From positions 1-17,689 of the forward strand of contig DATKZS010000226.1 of NCBI GenBank assembly GCA_035527835.1: a DNA stretch of 17,689 bases, given 5' to 3'. The notes below the pieces were generated by a model that made no database searches, was not told the origin of the DNA, and worked only from the letters and a program-made list of their open reading frames with translations. The DNA is from DATKZS01 sp035527835 [NCBI: bacterium] (GTDB lineage: Bacteria; RBG-13-61-14). The stretch's first letter is position 1. Each line of letters begins with the position of its first letter. Of this stretch, positions 14,507 to 17,689 are shown piece after piece. The position numbers and the translations under genes are program-made.

Positions 14507-14535
14507 ATTGTATTTTCGGAGCGGCCCGGGCGCAA
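14507..14535 (-). promoter_or_regulatory. Candidate promoter of the YfhO-like gene
   Basis: On the minus strand TTGCGC (14535-14530), 17 bases, TACAAT (14512-14507, 5 of 6 to consensus). The start site would fall at about 14500, which supports translation from 14485 rather than from further upstream. Confidence 0.45.
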
Positions 14536-14567
14536 TTCGGCTGGGCGGAGGCGACGATTCAGGGAAC

Positions 14568-14597
14568 CACAGATGAACACAGATTAACACGGATTCG
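14568..14597. repeat. Dispersed 10-bp periodic repeat (cacagatgaa type)
   Basis: CACAGATGAA, CACAGATTAA and CACGGATTCG follow one another, the third degenerate. This 'cacagatgaacacagat' text is a common dispersed intergenic repeat in bacterial genomes. It lies between the divergent YfhO-like and glycosidase-like genes and, when translated on the minus strand, creates a false N-terminal extension. Confidence 0.6.
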
Positions 14598-14623
14598 GAC
14601 CAGATGATTTGAGGGCGGCAAAG

Positions 14624-14632
14624 TGCAATAAT
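14624..14632 (+). promoter_or_regulatory. Possible extended -10 of the glycosidase-like gene
   Basis: TGC followed by AATAAT (14627-14632), about 50 bases before the ATG at 14685. No convincing -35. It is listed because the TGC extension recurs before three other genes in the window. Confidence 0.3.
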
Positions 14633-14684
14633 GGTGCGGGCTGCGCGGGGAGCGGTGAATCTCGGCGGTTACGGGAGGTTTGAC

Positions 14685-17057
14685 ATGAACAAGGCGGGGA
14701 ATCGGAGGTCGTGGTCAGTGGCGCTGGGGCTCATGGCGGGTGTTTTTTTGGTGAGCGCGGCGGCGGGCCCTGGTCCGGGGAAGCCCCGGCCGCGGGTCAC
14801 GGACCTGGTGAACACGGTGGTGCGGAACGCGCTGGTCGGCGTGACCATGGACGCGATCCCGAAGCCGATGCTCGACCCGGCGCTTGACGACGGCGCGACC
14901 TTTTCCTATTTCGCGCGGCCGAGCTTTCAGATCGGGATCAGGGGCGAGCCGCGGGCGACGCAGGTCACGGACAACGGGCATTTGTGGACCGGCGCCGCCG
15001 AGTGGCTCGCGCTGGCCGGCGATCCGCTCGCGCCGGCCAACCAACGCATCTACACCCTTTACAAGGGATACCTGCCTTGCATCACCTATACGGTCGAGAG
15101 CGGCGGCGTGGCCTACACCGTGCGCGCCTTCCAGTACTGGCTCGATGGCGACTCGTTCGGCCAGTCGCCGCCCGTGAACTTCATCCGGATCACCGCGGAG
15201 AACCCAGGCGATAAGGAAGCCCAGGCGCGGTTCGCCGGCGGCTTCATGTACGGTCCGCGCGACCACCGCTCGCAGCAGATGCGGCAGATGAACTTCAACG
15301 CTTTCTGGAATTACGAGATGACGGAGCGGGCGGCCACGCGGGGCGGCAAGATCATTTACGCATGGGGCAAGAAGCCGGACACGCTGGAGTCGCGGGCGGG
15401 CAAGGCGTACCGGAAGGCGTTCGTCGGCGCGGGCCGGGAGGAGCCGGTGTGCCTCGCGGTGTATAAGAGGACGCTCGGGCCGGGTGAGAGCTTTTCGGCG
15501 GACTTTGCGATGCCGCACTACCCGGCGGACGCGGTCATGGCGCAGCGTCTGGCGGGGGCGGACTTTGATGAGAGGCTGGCCGCGATGGAGTCGTACTGGG
15601 AGGGGTGGCTCGGGCGGGGCGCGCATTTTAAGGTGGCGGAGCGGAAGGTGAACGACGCTTCGCGGGCGTACGTGATCCACTCGCTGATGAGCCAGAACGT
15701 AATCAGTGATGACGAGGTGGAGCAGCACGTGAACCGTTTCCAGTACAACCGGTTCTGGCTGCGCGACTCGTCGTTTTACGTATCGCTGTACGAGACGTGG
15801 GGGTATCCGGAGGTGGGCCGGGCGCTGGCGCGGCATTTTTATCCGTATCAGAGGGACGACGGCAATTTCCTGAGCCAGCGGGGCCAGCTTGACGGATGGG
15901 GCCAGAGCATGTGGGCGCTGGGCACGGTGGTCCGTTACACCGGCGACGTGGAGTTCGCCAAGGACGCGGTGCCGCGCGTGGAGGCGGCGGTGGGGTGGCT
16001 CGACACCGCGCTCACGAATGACGCGTGGGGCCTGATGCCGCCGACCGACGCGTTCGACAACGAGACGATCACGGGCCGTTACACCGGGCATAATTTCTGG
16101 GCGCTCACGGGCCTGGACGCGGCCATTGACCTGTGCCGGGCGGCGGGCCGCGACGACCTGGCGGAAAAATACGCTGAGCTGCGCGGCCGATATTATGACC
16201 GGTTCATGACGCGGCTTGGCGAGGTGGCGGCCCAGCGGGACGGGGTGATCCCGCCGGGCCTGGACGTTCCGGGCGGCACGGAATGGGGCAACCTGCTGGC
16301 GGTTTACCCGGGCCACATCATCGCCCCGTTCGATCCGCTGGTCACGGCCACGTTCGAGCACTACCGGCGCGACCGGATGCAGGAGGGCATCGGGATGTGG
16401 CACCAGAGCCTGCACCATTACCTCACGGAAAGGGTGGCCCAGACCATGCTGATCCGGGGCGAGCAGGAGCGCGCGCTCGACGATTTTTACGGCATGCTCC
16501 TGCACACGGGCGCGTGCCACGAGGGGTTCGAGTGGGCCATCTTTGCCTGGGACGGCCGCGACTACTGCCAGGGCGTGGGCAAGGTGCAGACGTGCAACTT
16601 CCCGCCGCACGGCTGGTACGCGGCCGATTTTGACCTGCTGTTGCGCAACATGCTGATACGGGAGGACGGCAAGGAGTTGCACCTTGCATCGGCGCTGTCA
16701 CCGGAGTGGACCAAGCCGGGCGACCGGATCACGGTGGAAAACGCGCCCACCTGGTTCGGGCCCGTCTCTTATGAGCTGTCGTTCTCCGAGACCTCCGCCA
16801 CGCTGGACCTCACCGGGTACTGGCGCAACGCGCCGGACTCGGTTACGTTCCACGTTCCGTATTTTCTCAAGCTCACGTCCGCCGCGGTTGACGGGAAGCC
16901 GGTGGCCCGGAGCGGCGGCGCGATCTCAATGCCTGCCGGGAGCCGGAAATTGACCATCGAGTTCGAACGCCTGGCGGTGGAGCCGAAGAGCTACGCGGCG
17001 GCGGTGGACCGCTACAAGAAGGAGTATCGGAGGCGGTGGGAGGAGCGGGGTCGCTGA
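14685..17057 (+). CDS. Secreted six-hairpin (alpha/alpha)6 glycosidase-like protein
   Basis: The 790-residue protein has a signal peptide (hydrophobic 12-27, AAA cleavage near 28). A beta-rich N-terminal domain (~30-300) follows, then an (alpha/alpha)6-barrel-like catalytic region (~320-670) and a short beta C-terminal domain (~680-770). The barrel shows FWLRDSSFYVSLYE (Arg360-Asp361), QRDDGNF with QLDGWGQSMWALG, GLMPPTDAFDNE, TEWGNLL, GIGMWHQSLHHY, CHEGFEWAIF and PPHGWYAADFDLLLRNML (His642). This pattern is shared by glucoamylase, GH63, GH78 and GH95-type enzymes; the exact family and catalytic Glu/Asp pair cannot be fixed by eye. It should cleave a glycan outside the cytoplasm. ATG 14685 has GGGAGG six bases upstream; an in-frame ATG 54 bases earlier gives no signal peptide. 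Confidence 0.85.
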   Translation: MNKAGNRRSWSVALGLMAGVFLVSAAAGPGPGKPRPRVTDLVNTVVRNALVGVTMDAIPKPMLDPALDDGATFSYFARPSFQIGIRGEPRATQVTDNGHLWTGAAEWLALAGDPLAPANQRIYTLYKGYLPCITYTVESGGVAYTVRAFQYWLDGDSFGQSPPVNFIRITAENPGDKEAQARFAGGFMYGPRDHRSQQMRQMNFNAFWNYEMTERAATRGGKIIYAWGKKPDTLESRAGKAYRKAFVGAGREEPVCLAVYKRTLGPGESFSADFAMPHYPADAVMAQRLAGADFDERLAAMESYWEGWLGRGAHFKVAERKVNDASRAYVIHSLMSQNVISDDEVEQHVNRFQYNRFWLRDSSFYVSLYETWGYPEVGRALARHFYPYQRDDGNFLSQRGQLDGWGQSMWALGTVVRYTGDVEFAKDAVPRVEAAVGWLDTALTNDAWGLMPPTDAFDNETITGRYTGHNFWALTGLDAAIDLCRAAGRDDLAEKYAELRGRYYDRFMTRLGEVAAQRDGVIPPGLDVPGGTEWGNLLAVYPGHIIAPFDPLVTATFEHYRRDRMQEGIGMWHQSLHHYLTERVAQTMLIRGEQERALDDFYGMLLHTGACHEGFEWAIFAWDGRDYCQGVGKVQTCNFPPHGWYAADFDLLLRNMLIREDGKELHLASALSPEWTKPGDRITVENAPTWFGPVSYELSFSETSATLDLTGYWRNAPDSVTFHVPYFLKLTSAAVDGKPVARSGGAISMPAGSRKLTIEFERLAVEPKSYAAAVDRYKKEYRRRWEERGR

Positions 17058-17059
17058 AG

Positions 17060-17089
17060 CGCGGGCTTTTCTTGTCGCGGGCTTTTCTT
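17060..17089. repeat. 14-bp direct repeat between genes
   Basis: CGCGGGCTTTTCTT occurs at 17060-17073 and again at 17076-17089. The T-rich ends could help terminate the glycosidase-like transcript, but no stable stem precedes them. Confidence 0.5.
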
Positions 17090-17117
17090 TGACGGTTTCC
17101 GGGCCGTATGCTAAATT
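17089..17117 (+). promoter_or_regulatory. Promoter of the B12-binding protein gene
   Basis: TTGACG (17089-17094, 5 of 6), 17 bases, TGC-extended TAAATT (17112-17117, 4 of 6). The start would be near 17124, just before AGGAG (17126-17130). Confidence 0.55.
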
Positions 17118-17139
17118 CAATTTTCAGGAGAGTTATCGG

Positions 17140-17689
17140 TTGCGGGTGGCGCTCATATTCCCCCGGGTGCGGGAGCAGGTGCACGGCATGTGGCCTCCGC
17201 TCGGGATCATCACGCTGGGGACGGTCCTGCGCGACGTCGGCCACGAGGTGTGGCTGTTCGATTCGAGCTTCGATCCCGGCCCCGAGCGGGTGATCTCCGA
17301 GCTCGGTCGGATCAGGCCGCAGGCCGTGGGCGTGTCGTGCCTCACCGACTTTTTTGCGAACGCCGCGAAGATCGTGGCCGCGGCCAAGGGCCTGGGCGCG
17401 GTGACGCTGATGGGCGGTCCGCACCCGACCATCGCGCCGGAGGCGACGCTGTGCGCCATCCCGGAGCTGGATTACGCGGTGATGGGGGAAGCGGAGCGGA
17501 CGCTGCCCCGCCTGCTCGCGGCGATTGACGGCGGCGGCGACGGGCGGGAGCTCCCGGGGCTGGCGCTGCGCGACGGGGAGGGCGTGCTGGTGACGGGGCC
17601 GGCGGAGATGATCGCGGACCTGGACTCGCTTCCGATCCCCGACCGCGACCTGCTCGACGTGATGGGCCAGTACCTCCGGGCGCGGGCCA
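17140..17689 (+). CDS. B12-binding domain protein, probably radical SAM, 3' end outside window
   Basis: The first 183 residues are open to the window edge. They form a cobalamin-binding-like Rossmann domain: RVALIFPRV, a short WPPLGIITLGTVLRDVGHEVWLFD segment, VGVSCLTDF, VTLMGGPHPTIAPEATL and YAVMGEAERTLPRLL, then a linker with LPIPDRDLLD. This order is the N-terminal half of B12-dependent radical SAM enzymes such as BchE-like or hopanoid-modifying proteins. The CxxxCxxC cluster motif would lie after the window, so that part is inferred from the family. The only plausible start is TTG 17140, nine bases after AGGAG, with a GTG two codons later as a weaker choice. The DxHxxG motif of true B12 mutases is absent, as is common in this family. 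Confidence 0.82.
   Translation, partial: MRVALIFPRVREQVHGMWPPLGIITLGTVLRDVGHEVWLFDSSFDPGPERVISELGRIRPQAVGVSCLTDFFANAAKIVAAAKGLGAVTLMGGPHPTIAPEATLCAIPELDYAVMGEAERTLPRLLAAIDGGGDGRELPGLALRDGEGVLVTGPAEMIADLDSLPIPDRDLLDVMGQYLRARA

Noticed and set aside
14486-14590. N-terminal extension of the YfhO-like protein
   Set aside because: It translates the dispersed repeat at 14568-14597 and the candidate promoter, and gives no extra domain.
14715-16682. 655-codon open frame on the minus strand opposite the glycosidase-like gene
   Set aside because: Composition (Arg, His, Val, Pro) is that of an antisense shadow; the plus-strand frame has clear motifs and a signal peptide.
17108-17293. Short ATG frame at the right end
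   Set aside because: It is in a different frame from the B12-binding protein, whose TTG start has a ribosome site and whose translation shows family motifs.

Overview
This is a bacterial chromosomal window that looks roughly two-thirds G+C by eye. It carries housekeeping and accessory metabolic genes, and no phage, plasmid, CRISPR, rRNA or tRNA was seen. Lipoprotein and secretory signal peptides, several short dispersed palindromic repeats in the intergenic gaps, and a mixture of lysine biosynthesis, secreted six-hairpin glycosidase, YfhO-type membrane protein and B12/radical-SAM genes suggest a free-living, probably Gram-negative, environmental lineage. The phylum cannot be assigned from the sequence alone.

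Left part (1-4400, plus strand): the tail of a cation diffusion facilitator, an NADPH-dependent FMN reductase-like flavoprotein, and two adjacent acetolactate-synthase-type thiamine diphosphate (ThDP) enzymes 10 bp apart. The second ThDP protein has lost the cofactor-binding GDG...NN signature but keeps the catalytic glutamate, so the two may form one heteromeric enzyme. From 4400 to 4880 there is no credible gene, only a run of hairpins.

Middle part (4880-10630): two overlapping minus-strand genes encode exported cyclophilins, the first with its catalytic arginine replaced. They are followed on the plus strand by a PleD-like REC-GGDEF response regulator, then a dapA-dapB-secreted-protein operon in which the first two genes make the diaminopimelate/lysine precursor.

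Right part (10630-17689): a secreted alpha/beta hydrolase whose 5' leader holds an 87-bp palindromic element; a convergent YfhO-like membrane protein; a divergent secreted six-hairpin glycosidase-like protein; and the start of a B12-binding (probably radical SAM) protein that begins with TTG and runs off the window.

The most unusual signal concerns the whole window. The palindromic hexamer class RTCGAY appears to be absent on reading every TCGA. All 22 Ile-Asp pairs I found use ATT or ATA and never ATC, although Ile-Glu pairs use ATC almost always. This points to selection or mutation against RTCGAY, for example restriction-modification or another site-specific system. Other notable items are two tandem gene pairs each with one active-looking and one degenerate member, a hairpin family with covarying stems, and a set of candidate promoters sharing a TGC-extended -10 box.
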